From the NCBI GenBank assembly GCA_029688955.1, contig JARUKZ010000002.1:1-64000 (forward strand): a stretch of 64,000 bases of DNA. The letters run 5' to 3'. Positions 7,545 through 17,679 of the stretch are shown here, piece by piece. Origin of the DNA: Chitinispirillales bacterium ANBcel5 (GTDB lineage: Bacteria > Fibrobacterota > Chitinivibrionia > Chitinivibrionales > Chitinispirillaceae). Under the pieces are notes generated by a model. The model did no database searches. It was not told the DNA's origin and saw only the letters and a list, made by a program, of their open reading frames with translations. How positions within the stretch are numbered: the first letter of the stretch is position 1; every line of letters begins with the position of its first letter. The translations under genes were made by a program, and so were the position numbers.

Positions 7545-10500
7545 TTATAATCTGATAGTTACGAGCAAAGCAAAAGTATTACTCGTTCTTTCTTCATCAC
7601 CTCTTTTATTTTTATAGTGTTGGAATTCCATTCTTCCGGTAATGTTATCTGTAAATGTGTATGATATATTGGGCTGTATTCTGAGCTCAGATCTGTTTAT
7701 TGGATCCTGATCTTCAGCATCCTCCAGAATTTCTTCCTCATTAGTTGTGGTTATATTCAACCCTATATTCGTTCTGCCACGCACAGGAATAGTTCGGTTA
7801 AACAGTGTTATATCATCAATAGCACTTGATTGTGTAATCTCATAACTTAGAGTAAAGTTATTACCGGAACGTATAATTTCACGTGTTGACTCCTTCTTTT
7901 TATTTAAAGTGCGCCTGAAGTTGAAATTAACAGGCCACCTGCGTAAGGTGCCATCAATCCCTATCAGAGGTCCCCAATCGAAGACCGTGGTCTTAGACTC
8001 TCTTACTGTCGACAAGGAATTTACATTCCTGCTTTTCGTGAAATTAAGCGTAGAAGAAAGATTCAATCTCTGAAACACATCATCCAAATATCCTATATCC
8101 ATAAGAAGGGGTGAATTTGCACTGATACGAATCTCAGGTTCAATGTAGGATGTATCTACCCTTGCAGTATCAGGTTGAACTCTGAATTCTTCACTCCATC
8201 CAAAGCTTACGTTAGTGAAATTGACCCTGAAAGGCTCAGGAATTGAGAACCTGGTTGAAAAAGAGCGTCTTCTTGTTCCGAGCCTGTAATTCCTTGAATA
8301 ATCGCTCTCGCCATGGCGACTCCAAAAATTCATACCGCCTAAGGCATAGTAGTCATCCATATGAGCATTGAATATATCGCTTAATGAGCGCCCCTTAACC
8401 CCAATTTGGTATTTAAAAAAATCTAACCCACTGACATTGGCGGTTTCAAGGAATTCAGAGTCAAGATTAAAATTTCTTAGCTCTGTACTGGTTATATAAT
8501 CAAAATCTACAGAGCGCAATTCGATGTTTTGAAAACCATCACCAATCAAACTGAAAAAATCTCCAATTACAGCTCTGGAGCCAAGCTCATTAAAGAGAGT
8601 ATTGAGCCGAAGAGAGGTTCTGACTTCAAAACTTGTATTTACTGTAGCATCAAAACGGTCTCTTGCTGCCGCTCCGGTTGAACTTCTAAGGTTACTTTCA
8701 TAGTTTCCGCTGTAGTTGAAATTATGTGTAAGCCAATTGAAGATACGTGGCTCAAATCTTATGCCAGCGCTCTGAGTTCTTCTTCTTTCACCATGTAAAA
8801 TCATATATCTTGGGTCCCAGTTATCGTTGAGACTAAAGATATTGTTCCTCATTACTCCCCACATTTCATCCCTGGAAAAGCCGCCACTTTCAGAAAGATC
8901 TCTTTGAATGTTCAAAGAATAATTTAAGTTCAACAGCGGTCTTATGGGGGAATATTCAACTCGCATCCCGTGATTGAGACCAAAAGTGTAGCTTGTAGGT
9001 GGAGCAAAAACCGGTTCCGCATCGGTTCTGATATTTCGCTCTTTTCTGTAGCTAACTTCTGCCAGATCAAAATTAATTGTGCGGGGCAAAAGATTAATCT
9101 CATACCGTTTTACCTCATCGGGGAGCCAGGGTAAGTCCGAATTTCTAAACGGTGTCCATGAGAGATTGTTTCCGGGGCTGAGATCATAATTCAGTCTTCC
9201 CGAGTAGGTAGTGGTAGAATCCAAAGTCACATAATTAAGGGTATCCGGATGAGGATGGAGTCCCCGGCCTGTCATGGAAGCGTTCTCATTGTAGCGTACT
9301 TCGGCTCTGATTCTATCAAGTGTCATATTAACAAAAAGGTTATCAGAGGTAGTCCTTTTCTCAAAAGTTGCATATGCACTGCGACTAACATTTTGTGATT
9401 CAAAAAGCTGAGCCAGTGAAGTGTCGCTTTTAAACAGGTCACGGCCAAAAATCATATTCAACGCATCGGCTCCCATATCTCTGAGAACATCGGGCCTGTT
9501 GTTCTCTCCCATAAGGGAAATATCGGAACCCGGGGCTTGTTGCGGTCGGGTTATAGTACCACTAACAGAGGCTCCTACGGGTAATGAAATCCCCCAGTTA
9601 TCAGGCATAAACTTGTCAAGATTCGCTCCCACACTGAAGTTACCCGAAAGCCTGCTGTTCTGAGCGGTAATGTCATTATCCACCATTCGCCTGAAGTCTG
9701 CATCGTTGTAATCCATGCTTGCAGAGAAATTCATGAAATCAGACCACTGAGTTCGTACACTTGCCCTTGAGGCCCAGCCCCGAAGTTTTCTGGCCCCCAC
9801 TACTCTCATATCATTAACCCAAACTTCTCCGGACCGGGGAGTGACACCTACTCCTTCCTTGTAAACACCTAACGCCATATAGGTAATATTGGCGAAATTT
9901 GGACGCATGTTGGGTGGAGCAACAATTCTCATTGACCCGTCTTCACTTGTTATATCTATGGGCTGATTATCAAAGTCCACTGTAAGTTTTAGATCGGAAA
10001 AATCATTAAGACTAATCGCGTTGTAATTATCATCCCAGCTACTGTTTATTACTGTGCGATACTCATAGAAGGTAGAGTCATTGTGTCCAAAGCGGAAAAC
10101 AAATTTTACATCTTCATTGTACGGCGCGTTTTCATCACCATGAATATAGAAAGTAAGGGAATCGTAAGGAGAGATATCCTGAGACATACGGCTTAAATTT
10201 CTTCTGACCAAAGCTGTGTCCCCTACCTCCAGATCATGAAAATTCAGTCTCAGGGCTTGCTCCAGTTCAAGTCCGTGATCTCTTGTTGAATCTGGCCGGA
10301 AAGGCAAATCGCGATTAAGGCTTCTTCTAAAATCCTCATTTTCGTGATTACTGATTGAAGATGCTTCAATTTTAAATACTTCGCCCGAATCGGGAAGGAC
10401 ATTGGGAACCACTTCCCACTCATTGCCAACAAACTCCATATTTGCAATCACCAGCTGATGCTCTGTGGTAAGATTGTACTCATTGAAATCATGCCACACT

Positions 10501-13500
10501 AAACGCACCATATCAACATCACGCCATGATGGGTCCCCTACACTATCCCGTACTCCATCAAGCACCTCTTTTATGGGTATTCTGTAAAGTCTCCACCCCT
10601 TTTCTGTAACCAGTGCTGCGGAAGTATCTATAAAGGGAAGATCATCAAGATCAAGGTCAATAGTATAGCTATAGTACCATTCGTCCTGAAAAATGCGAAC
10701 CTGTCCATTGTTAAGGATATCTTCGCTGTCCATTCTGCTATTACGCTCAGTACCATTTACAAACCTGTAATCCCCTGCGTTGCTTGAGCTATTGTATTCT
10801 CTATAGTTATCACCGGATGGATCATCCGGGTAAAGCAATAAAGAATCTCCATACCATAATGTATCCCAAGCACTGGCATTAGCATTGGGAATAAGATAAT
10901 ACTCAAGCGAATCAGGCAAACCATCCAAACCAAGGTCCAACTCTGATCTGATTTCACCTCTACGAAGCGGATCCTCTGCGTCCGCCTTCTGATTGGGAGG
11001 TCCACCATGGCGCACCTGATCCTCTTTCATTTGACCGATTTGAATAGTCAGCTTACCTCTTCCGGTGGCAAGATTTGTGTCAGGCTGAAGAAGTACTTCC
11101 AAATAGTCGGCCTTTTCAAGGTTCATTGCATTGCTATGAAACGGGGTCATAATAGAAGCATAAGAGTTGGCAAAACGATCGGTCAAAGAATCGACGGGAT
11201 GTCCTGGTGTTGTATGCAAACGCAGCACATTTTCATACTCTACCCTGGTAGTTTGAACATTGCTCCACACGTGATGTCTTGGTATTCTGTGCTTGGAATC
11301 ATAAGATATTGGTGTAAACCAATAAAAATCCCAGGCCGGCGGCCTTTCGAGTATATCTTCGCCATCAAAGGGAAAGCTTGCCATATGCCATGATCTGTGA
11401 CTTAAGGAAAGAGCATAACTCTGCCGCACTCTTTCGAAGTCATCAACATATGCGCTCCCTCTTCTGTTTGGATTCATATTACTAAACGCCACTTCGAAAT
11501 CAAAAAGAGCAGAAGACTTTGCTGTAGTATTGATTAGCGGTAGCGCGTTAACCAAACCCGTCATCCATTGGGGCTCAAAATCTAGTCTGGTATTAAAGTT
11601 AAGCAACATTTTACCATGAGGTTCGTTTCCTAAATAGGGTGTTTGATTTGAATTGGTCCCCTGGTAAAGAAAGTTCATTGCAGCAAAGGATCTGTCACTA
11701 AAGAAAGGAAGTTGCAGCTCTCCTCTGGTACCAAAAAACCATTGTCTCTCAGGAACAAACAACGACTCACGCTGATACTCTATTTCTACATCCTCTGCCC
11801 TCGATTGAGCCCGGGGAGAGACAAGATCCAAAGTTCCCATGTCATAGTTAACTACGTAGTCAACATTTTCCTCAAATACCTCCCCTCCTGCGGTGACTCT
11901 CACCGTACCACGCATCACTCCCCAACCTAAATTAAAACTGGTACCAACGGTAGTTCCTGAAGTCCTTATGACAAACAAGGGATTATACTCTCTGAATTCC
12001 GGTGAATTATGACCGTAACGATAAATTGTAGTATCAGCCAATTCACCAAGAGCAGGATTAGAAAAGGGTTCATTACCATGAAACGTGCTGTCAAAAGGTG
12101 GAATTATAAGGTAGCCATTATCCCAATCAAAAATGTCGGGATTATCATGCTTAGGACTGTTATTTTCAGTTACCCCAAGTATATCCCCAATAAATTTACC
12201 AGAAACACTTGAAGATGTATCGTTGGTACCATACGGTACATACTGGAAATTAAGCCTGAAATTTGAGCGATCCCTGGAACTGGATATTCGATATACATTA
12301 CGCCACATAAGATGATAGGTCGGATCATTTGAAGCTCTGTCGCGCATATTATCTGGCTTAAGAACTTCAAAATCATATACCCGGGAGTCGTCACCATCCT
12401 GGGTGTCAGCGAACTGACCTTTATTTAAACTTCCATCATCAGTTCTCAAAGTAAAAGCGATCAGATCGTTATCGCTGATGTATTGTTTCTCTTTGAAACG
12501 AATCCACCCTTCTTCCCGATTAAGAAAATAGTCCCTATCTTCTATTAGCACTTCGAATTCAGCGATATCTGGCGAACCGGCTCTCCCTCTTACCCAGGTA
12601 CGGTCTGAAGCTCTATCAACCTCAGCCCTGTCAAAGGAAGTCATTCTTTTTAAAATCTGTACTGCATCAACTCTGGGCGGACTTGTTTCATCGTCATAAT
12701 AATATTTCTGATTCCAATATCGTTTGTAGAGAGTATCAAGGAAGAAGAAGCGATTCTTTACAAAATCATCCTCTCTGAATACTTCTACACCCGTTTGCCT
12801 TTCGGCTGTAAGCCTTTCACTTTCTCCCTGAGCATGACTGAGAATCGTGGTAAGCATAAGAGGTCCAAGCTTACCTCTCATCTTTATCCCAAATAATCCC
12901 TCATGCCTTTCAGAGTACCCCGAAAGACTGGTACCAGGCATATCAAACCCAGTATACCCAACCACGACCTCCTGAATAATTTCATCCTCAAGTTCCCCGG
13001 GAGTGTTCTCTGTATATTCGATTTTAAAATTTTGAAGCGGATTATCCAATCCAAAACCATCATCATCACTGGCGCTGATATTTATACTTATCAATCTGCC
13101 AATACTACCGGTTATACTAAAGTGATGATCACTGGTAAAATTGAAGCCAGGACCAGTGTTTTCTAACTCACCTGTTCTCACTGTAGTTCGATCATACTCT
13201 ATCCCCATAGTTAAGGACCCACTAACCGACAGACGTGGTGGTTCAGTTCCAATGAGACGCTGAGCCCAGGAAGGGTAGTGTACCGGAAGAGCCAGTTCAA
13301 GGCGCGACCTTCTGTCATCTTCCTCTTCTTCGCCCTCTTTAAGTTTTTCGAGTACCCCTTCGTGCCAGTTGTTTCTTAAAAGGTAATTGTTACGTGAAAG
13401 GAGATAGTCGTTTAATTCACTGTAATGATATGCCCAAACAGCAAACCCAAGCTCATCCTTGCGCATAAAAGTGATTTGTCTATTTTCGAAGTTTATGATC

Positions 13501-13694
13501 GCAGTGTCAGAGAAAAGTGTGGTATTTAAATCTAAAATTCGCGGGGATTTAGAGTTTAGGGGGCTGGTGAGGTCTTGATAATCCAGGGGATGAAACCCCT
13601 CAATTTTCGGCAATTCAAAGACCAATCCCTGTGCAAAAGCAGCCTGACTAAAGGCGATAATACAGCATAAAAGCGCAAAAATCGTTTTTCCCAC
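7545..13694 (-). CDS. sprA: SprA/Sov-type type IX secretion outer-membrane protein
   Basis: SprA is the giant outer-membrane translocon of the type IX secretion system, which exports gliding adhesins and hydrolases in Bacteroidota. This 2049-aa protein has a signal peptide (to about residue 22, AFAQG). The region NPNRRGSAYVDDFERVR matches the conserved SprA NPN..YVDDFE motif. Long stretches of alternating Tyr/Asn/Arg-rich strands fill the C-terminal half, as expected for a very large beta-barrel, and the chain ends in TIRL. Length is in the usual SprA range (about 2000-2500). It starts 2 nt after the SUMF-fold gene, indicating one transcript. The other T9SS components (PorV, GldK-N, PorU) are not in this window. 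Confidence 0.9.
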   Translation of the reverse strand: MGKTIFALLCCIIAFSQAAFAQGLVFELPKIEGFHPLDYQDLTSPLNSKSPRILDLNTTLFSDTAIINFENRQITFMRKDELGFAVWAYHYSELNDYLLSRNNYLLRNNWHEGVLEKLKEGEEEEDDRRSRLELALPVHYPSWAQRLIGTEPPRLSVSGSLTMGIEYDRTTVRTGELENTGPGFNFTSDHHFSITGSIGRLISINISASDDDGFGLDNPLQNFKIEYTENTPGELEDEIIQEVVVGYTGFDMPGTSLSGYSERHEGLFGIKMRGKLGPLMLTTILSHAQGESERLTAERQTGVEVFREDDFVKNRFFFLDTLYKRYWNQKYYYDDETSPPRVDAVQILKRMTSFDRAEVDRASDRTWVRGRAGSPDIAEFEVLIEDRDYFLNREEGWIRFKEKQYISDNDLIAFTLRTDDGSLNKGQFADTQDGDDSRVYDFEVLKPDNMRDRASNDPTYHLMWRNVYRISSSRDRSNFRLNFQYVPYGTNDTSSSVSGKFIGDILGVTENNSPKHDNPDIFDWDNGYLIIPPFDSTFHGNEPFSNPALGELADTTIYRYGHNSPEFREYNPLFVIRTSGTTVGTSFNLGWGVMRGTVRVTAGGEVFEENVDYVVNYDMGTLDLVSPRAQSRAEDVEIEYQRESLFVPERQWFFGTRGELQLPFFSDRSFAAMNFLYQGTNSNQTPYLGNEPHGKMLLNFNTRLDFEPQWMTGLVNALPLINTTAKSSALFDFEVAFSNMNPNRRGSAYVDDFERVRQSYALSLSHRSWHMASFPFDGEDILERPPAWDFYWFTPISYDSKHRIPRHHVWSNVQTTRVEYENVLRLHTTPGHPVDSLTDRFANSYASIMTPFHSNAMNLEKADYLEVLLQPDTNLATGRGKLTIQIGQMKEDQVRHGGPPNQKADAEDPLRRGEIRSELDLGLDGLPDSLEYYLIPNANASAWDTLWYGDSLLLYPDDPSGDNYREYNSSSNAGDYRFVNGTERNSRMDSEDILNNGQVRIFQDEWYYSYTIDLDLDDLPFIDTSAALVTEKGWRLYRIPIKEVLDGVRDSVGDPSWRDVDMVRLVWHDFNEYNLTTEHQLVIANMEFVGNEWEVVPNVLPDSGEVFKIEASSISNHENEDFRRSLNRDLPFRPDSTRDHGLELEQALRLNFHDLEVGDTALVRRNLSRMSQDISPYDSLTFYIHGDENAPYNEDVKFVFRFGHNDSTFYEYRTVINSSWDDNYNAISLNDFSDLKLTVDFDNQPIDITSEDGSMRIVAPPNMRPNFANITYMALGVYKEGVGVTPRSGEVWVNDMRVVGARKLRGWASRASVRTQWSDFMNFSASMDYNDADFRRMVDNDITAQNSRLSGNFSVGANLDKFMPDNWGISLPVGASVSGTITRPQQAPGSDISLMGENNRPDVLRDMGADALNMIFGRDLFKSDTSLAQLFESQNVSRSAYATFEKRTTSDNLFVNMTLDRIRAEVRYNENASMTGRGLHPHPDTLNYVTLDSTTTYSGRLNYDLSPGNNLSWTPFRNSDLPWLPDEVKRYEINLLPRTINFDLAEVSYRKERNIRTDAEPVFAPPTSYTFGLNHGMRVEYSPIRPLLNLNYSLNIQRDLSESGGFSRDEMWGVMRNNIFSLNDNWDPRYMILHGERRRTQSAGIRFEPRIFNWLTHNFNYSGNYESNLRSSTGAAARDRFDATVNTSFEVRTSLRLNTLFNELGSRAVIGDFFSLIGDGFQNIELRSVDFDYITSTELRNFNLDSEFLETANVSGLDFFKYQIGVKGRSLSDIFNAHMDDYYALGGMNFWSRHGESDYSRNYRLGTRRRSFSTRFSIPEPFRVNFTNVSFGWSEEFRVQPDTARVDTSYIEPEIRISANSPLLMDIGYLDDVFQRLNLSSTLNFTKSRNVNSLSTVRESKTTVFDWGPLIGIDGTLRRWPVNFNFRRTLNKKKESTREIIRSGNNFTLSYEITQSSAIDDITLFNRTIPVRGRTNIGLNITTTNEEEILEDAEDQDPINRSELRIQPNISYTFTDNITGRMEFQHYKNKRGDEERTSNTFALLVTIRL

Positions 13695-13696
13695 GA

Positions 13697-14875
13697 CTAT
13701 CTTCTACTCCCTTTTTTGCTATCATTTTTTTTTACATCCTGAACGCATCTAAAACCAACAGGATTATGTCTGTTTTGAGGAAAGTAACTATAGCGGGGGT
13801 CAAAACAATTACTCTGGTTCGCACTTTCCCAAAAACCACCCATGACGTAAAAAAATCTTCTGTTTTCAGTTGATCGTGTTGATGTCCACTCTGCTAAGCC
13901 ACCGGACATATCATAGGTGCCAAAATATCCTCTGCACTGAGAAAATGAACCTGAAGTCCGCTTTCTGGTTTCTTCTGTTGGGCACAAGCCGCTTTGGTAA
14001 CGCTCTCCATAGGGATAAGCCCATTGATGAGGACCACTGCATGCTAAGCTCCACTCCTCTTTGGTGGGCAAACGTTTTCCGGCAGAGTAACAGGAATCCA
14101 TTGCCTCATAATAGGAAACAAAGGAGACGGGATACACCCCTTCCCTGTTTGGCCATGCATAGCGATCTATACAAAACTCTTTTTCCCCATCAGTTACATA
14201 AATCATATCAGACGGGCAAAGTGTAAGATAATACTCTGGTTTAATCTCATAAAACTCTCTTCTCTGGGCAAACAGTTCCCCACATTCATCCTCTGCTTTA
14301 TAAACAAGGGTTCTGCTTTCATCAATAATTATCTCTGAGCCATCATAAACATTCCACTCAGAGCCCTCTTCTGCAAGGCGCCATTTCACGGTACTGGGTT
14401 TATTGGCCACCAGCGTTACAGAAACACTGCCATAGTGTATTCCACCCGATGGTTCAGGGTGAACCATGAGTACTACCGTATCACTTTCACAGGGATCGAC
14501 CTTTTCTTGCTCCACAACAGAACTGTCCACAGGCGTTTTGGTGGTATCTTCACAGCTCGTTTCCACACTATCCCTGTCGCTTATCGTTTCTGTATGTTTT
14601 TCTTTAGGTGGTAACTGATCAGCCTGCTCTTTTGCCTCCTGTTGTTCCTCTATCTCCTCAGTCTCTTCTTTTTCAACCACCACAGTATCATCAATACTTT
14701 CGTAGATACTATCCACTGGCTCAATTTGGGTATAATCATAGTCGAGCGGTGGTTCACTTATTTGAGGGCGCAAGTTCAAATAAAGATACAATGTGATAAC
14801 AAAGAGGGCAATAAGAAGCACCACAAGAACGGCTCTCTTTGTATACCGATTATTTTTTTTAGACCCGTTGTGCAC
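13697..14875 (-). CDS. Membrane-anchored SUMF/FGE-fold protein (GldJ/GldK-like context)
   Basis: A 392-aa protein with one N-terminal membrane segment (about 15-33) and a Glu/Thr/Ser-rich linker (about 45-125). A beta-rich domain follows (about 130-210), then a formylglycine-generating-enzyme-fold domain (about 215-382) with the motifs RLPTKEEW, YPYG, MSGGLAEW and VGFRC. The usual copper-binding double-Cys motif of catalytic FGE (CxxxxCxR) is not present: only one Cys remains, in SNCFDPRY. A structural role is therefore more likely than sulfatase maturation. In type IX secretion, GldJ and GldK are lipoproteins with this fold, and the gene abuts sprA, so a secretion role is inferred. The start codon is GTG. 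Confidence 0.75.
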   Translation of the reverse strand: MHNGSKKNNRYTKRAVLVVLLIALFVITLYLYLNLRPQISEPPLDYDYTQIEPVDSIYESIDDTVVVEKEETEEIEEQQEAKEQADQLPPKEKHTETISDRDSVETSCEDTTKTPVDSSVVEQEKVDPCESDTVVLMVHPEPSGGIHYGSVSVTLVANKPSTVKWRLAEEGSEWNVYDGSEIIIDESRTLVYKAEDECGELFAQRREFYEIKPEYYLTLCPSDMIYVTDGEKEFCIDRYAWPNREGVYPVSFVSYYEAMDSCYSAGKRLPTKEEWSLACSGPHQWAYPYGERYQSGLCPTEETRKRTSGSFSQCRGYFGTYDMSGGLAEWTSTRSTENRRFFYVMGGFWESANQSNCFDPRYSYFPQNRHNPVGFRCVQDVKKNDSKKGSRR

Positions 14876-14922
14876 TACATTCTCACGTTTCTAACATTTT
14901 TAGATTTAAACTCAGACCGAAG

Positions 14923-15735
14923 TTACACATTTTCTATGGTGGAGAAGACTTTAAGGAAATCCAACGTTTCCTTAACATCGTGCACTCTGAATATACGAGC
15001 ACCTCTGGTGTATGCACTTGCTACACTCCCCAGCGATCCCCACAGTCTTTGCTCAGTTTCCCGCTCGGTGATTTTCCCAATAAACGCTTTCCTCGAGGTT
15101 CCAACAAGCAGTGGAAACCCCAGTTCCTTTAAGCGCTCAAGCCCGCGAAGAAGCGCAATATTATGGTCAAACGTTTTTGCGAAACCAATCCCCGGGTCCA
15201 AAATAATTCGCTCCCGACCCACCCCAGCTGCTCTGAACTTACTCACCGCCTCAAGAAGTTCCCCGCTCACCTCTTTGATCACATCGTCATAAGAAGGAGC
15301 ATGTTGCATAGTCTGCGGTGTTTTGCGGCTGTGCATAAGCACCACCGTAGCCCCCAGCTCAGCAACTACGTTTGCAATTTGAGGATCAAATCTCGCTGCA
15401 CTGATATCATTAACCCAGCTGGCCCCAGCCTTAAGAGCTGCTCTGGCAGTCAAAGACCAGGTTGTATCAACACTTATGGGTCCCTTAAAGTCTCTTGCCA
15501 GTTTTTCTATAACCGGGACAACTCTGCTGCATTCCTCCTCAGGATCAACAATTGATGCGCCCGGTCTTGAGGATGCCCCCCCTATATCTAAAATGTCCGC
15601 ACCCTCTTGTGCAAGGCGCAAACCATGCGCTACTGCGGCATCAATTTGACTATATCTTCCACCATCATAGAATGAATCGGGGGTTACATTCACTATCCCC
15701 ATTATAAGAAATTGTTTGCTGTCCAGAGTACTCAT
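14923..15735 (-). CDS. folP: Dihydropteroate synthase
   Basis: Condenses p-aminobenzoate with hydroxymethyl-dihydropterin diphosphate in folate synthesis. It is a 270-aa TIM-barrel protein. The motifs in order are IMGIVNVTPDSFYDGG (diphosphate loop), DIGGASSRPGA, ISVDTTW, VNDISAARFD, LDPGIGFAKT and GTSRKAFIG, all typical for the family. It leads a minus-strand run with the SUMF-fold gene (47 nt gap), sprA and rng. I see no clear Shine-Dalgarno for the ATG at 15735, but the next in-frame ATG would remove the conserved N-terminal strand. Confidence 0.97.
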   Translation of the reverse strand: MSTLDSKQFLIMGIVNVTPDSFYDGGRYSQIDAAVAHGLRLAQEGADILDIGGASSRPGASIVDPEEECSRVVPVIEKLARDFKGPISVDTTWSLTARAALKAGASWVNDISAARFDPQIANVVAELGATVVLMHSRKTPQTMQHAPSYDDVIKEVSGELLEAVSKFRAAGVGRERIILDPGIGFAKTFDHNIALLRGLERLKELGFPLLVGTSRKAFIGKITERETEQRLWGSLGSVASAYTRGARIFRVHDVKETLDFLKVFSTIENV

Positions 15736-15859
15736 AGAAATGCGAAGAGGAAAAAGGTTTATTGCTGCTTTTTTTTGTAGAAAAATATATTCAGATGCTC
15801 TTCAATAAAAATCAACGGGGTAATTAATTTCTTTTATCACCAAATACTAACATTTTTCT

Positions 15860-15889
15860 TTGCTGTTTTCCACCCTAAGTATTTATCTT
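15860..15889 (+). promoter_or_regulatory. Putative promoter of the glycosyltransferase operon
   Basis: TTGCTG (15860-15865), an 18-nt spacer, then TATCTT (15884-15889), in the divergent folP/glycosyltransferase intergenic region. Confidence 0.35.
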
Positions 15890-15962
15890 TTCTACATTCA
15901 CTTCCAATTCACTACTAATTCTCTCAGTACGTAACTATCCACTTGTGCCCCGGAGAATTAAG

Positions 15963-17033
15963 ATGAAAATAGCTATGCTTGCACCTGTTGCATGGAGAAC
16001 ACCACCCCGCCATTATGGCCCCTGGGAACTGGTTACCTCTCTTTTAACCGAACAATTGGTGAAAATGGGCTTAGATGTCACCCTTTTTGCCACTCAGGAC
16101 TCCCTTACTTCAGCCCGCCTGCGCTCTGTTGTAAAAAGCGGCTATGAAGAGGACCCCCATAGTGATGCAAAGGTTTGCGAAAGCCTTCATATAGCAAACT
16201 GCTTCGAAAGCGCAGAGGAGTTTGATTTAATTCACAACCATTTTGATTTCCTGCCACTATGTTACTCTAAATTGACCAAAACTCCTCTCCTGACGACGAT
16301 TCATGGGTTTTCATCACCAAAAATCCTTGCAGTTTATAAAAGATATAACACATCGGGCAATTATGTATCTATCAGTGATTCAGATCGCTCAGAGCAGCTA
16401 AACTACCTGAAAACAATCTATCACGGCATAGATATTGATAGATTCACGTTCAGAAAAGAGCGGGGGAAATATCTGATCTTCTTTGGTCGAATGCACCATG
16501 ATAAAGGCGCACTGGAAGCCATAAAGATCGCTCAAAGAGCATCAATGGAGCTTGTGATGGCAGGACCTATTCAGGATCAGGAGTACTTTAAAACCTGTGT
16601 GGCACCTTATATCGACAATAAGAATGTTCACTATGCAGGAAGTGTAGGCCCCGCTGAACGAGATCAACTCCTCGGGGAAGCACTGGCGCTTCTGCATCCC
16701 ATTAATTTTAATGAGCCCTTTGGATTATCGGTGGTTGAAGCCATGGCATGCGGCACCCCCACCGTGGCATTTAACCGGGGAAGCATGCCGGAGCTTATTG
16801 AACACGGTAAAACGGGTTTTCTGGCCCAAACAACAGAGGAGGCGGCCAGATATATCGATCAGTGCATCTCCATTAACAGGGTAAACTGCAGAAACCGGGC
16901 AGAACAACGCTTCTCTGTTAAAAAAATGGCAGAACAATATGCTGAAGCATATACTATAATTTTAGAAAAAGATGCTGTAATTTTAGAAAAAGATGCTGTT
17001 TCAATGCAACGAGGAAAAGGAGAGGTGGTGTGA
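15963..17033 (+). CDS. GT4-family glycosyltransferase
   Basis: A retaining GT-B glycosyltransferase of family 4, probably acting in the cytosol on an envelope glycan or storage polymer; the substrate is unknown. The N-terminal half carries the GGxG-equivalent loop, here RHYGPWE, and the central HGIDIDRF motif is typical. The donor-binding motif EPFGLSVVEAMACGTPTVAF contains the E(x7)E pair. The start at 15963 (356 aa) is preferred because GGAG lies 7 nt upstream; a GTG 18 nt earlier lacks such a box. The C-terminus contains an exact 21-bp in-frame duplication (16958-16999). The stop overlaps the next start as GTGA, implying translational coupling. Confidence 0.9.
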   Translation: MKIAMLAPVAWRTPPRHYGPWELVTSLLTEQLVKMGLDVTLFATQDSLTSARLRSVVKSGYEEDPHSDAKVCESLHIANCFESAEEFDLIHNHFDFLPLCYSKLTKTPLLTTIHGFSSPKILAVYKRYNTSGNYVSISDSDRSEQLNYLKTIYHGIDIDRFTFRKERGKYLIFFGRMHHDKGALEAIKIAQRASMELVMAGPIQDQEYFKTCVAPYIDNKNVHYAGSVGPAERDQLLGEALALLHPINFNEPFGLSVVEAMACGTPTVAFNRGSMPELIEHGKTGFLAQTTEEAARYIDQCISINRVNCRNRAEQRFSVKKMAEQYAEAYTIILEKDAVILEKDAVSMQRGKGEVV

Positions 17034-17557
17034 AAATGGGATTTCTGTTTTCAGGGTTATTTTGGGGGATAATTCTTATCCTCATAGGTTTGTCGATAAT
17101 TATCCGGGTGGTATTCAATATTCAGATACCACTGTTTAGAATTGTTTTTGCCCTTATTCTTATCTACCTGGGCATTAGGGTGCTTGTTGGCGGAGCGTGG
17201 ATCAGGGGTGATCAGAGAACCGCACTGTTTGAAGACAGAACTATCGGGGCTAAAGAGGGGGAATATAATGTTATTTTCAGCAGAGCACAGATCGATGCCA
17301 CACAGCCATTGCCCAGGGGGGGCGACAATATCGAAACAAACACTGTTTTTGGCTCCAGTGTACTAAAAATCTCCAAAGACATACCCACCAGGATAAAGGT
17401 ATCAGCCGTTTTTGCTTCCACTTCCCTTCCGGATGGTAACACAATCAGTTTTGGTGATTATACCTACCTAAACCCCGCCTACAGTGCCGATGAACCATTC
17501 AGGACAATCAGGGCAAATGTGGTGTTTGGAAATTTAACGGTGATTGAGAATGACTAA
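17030..17557 (+). CDS. LiaF-like membrane protein
   Basis: A 175-aa protein. Two membrane helices (about 8-30 and 34-52, with the loop FNIQIPLFR) match the small LiaF/DUF5668 membrane module. The soluble C-terminal domain (about 90-175) has VFGSSVLKI and NVVFGNLTVIEND, typical of the LiaF C-terminal beta-helix. In Firmicutes LiaF inhibits the LiaSR cell-wall-stress sensor. No LiaS/LiaR homologue is adjacent here, so that role cannot be transferred. The GTG start overlaps the preceding glycosyltransferase stop; an ATG two codons later is also possible. Confidence 0.75.
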   Translation: MKMGFLFSGLFWGIILILIGLSIIIRVVFNIQIPLFRIVFALILIYLGIRVLVGGAWIRGDQRTALFEDRTIGAKEGEYNVIFSRAQIDATQPLPRGGDNIETNTVFGSSVLKISKDIPTRIKVSAVFASTSLPDGNTISFGDYTYLNPAYSADEPFRTIRANVVFGNLTVIEND

Positions 17558-17679
17558 GATCAGCAATAAAGAATAATACTATTCGAAATTCTGTTCACAA
17601 TTGAGCCATTCCGCCACAGCCGTTATGTATTTTACTATTGACCAGAAAAGATTTTATCCTACAGGGAGTTATTACCACT

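Noticed and set aside
14642..15292. 216-codon plus-strand frame over folP and the SUMF-fold gene
   Set aside because: It is the antisense shadow of two genes with clear family motifs.
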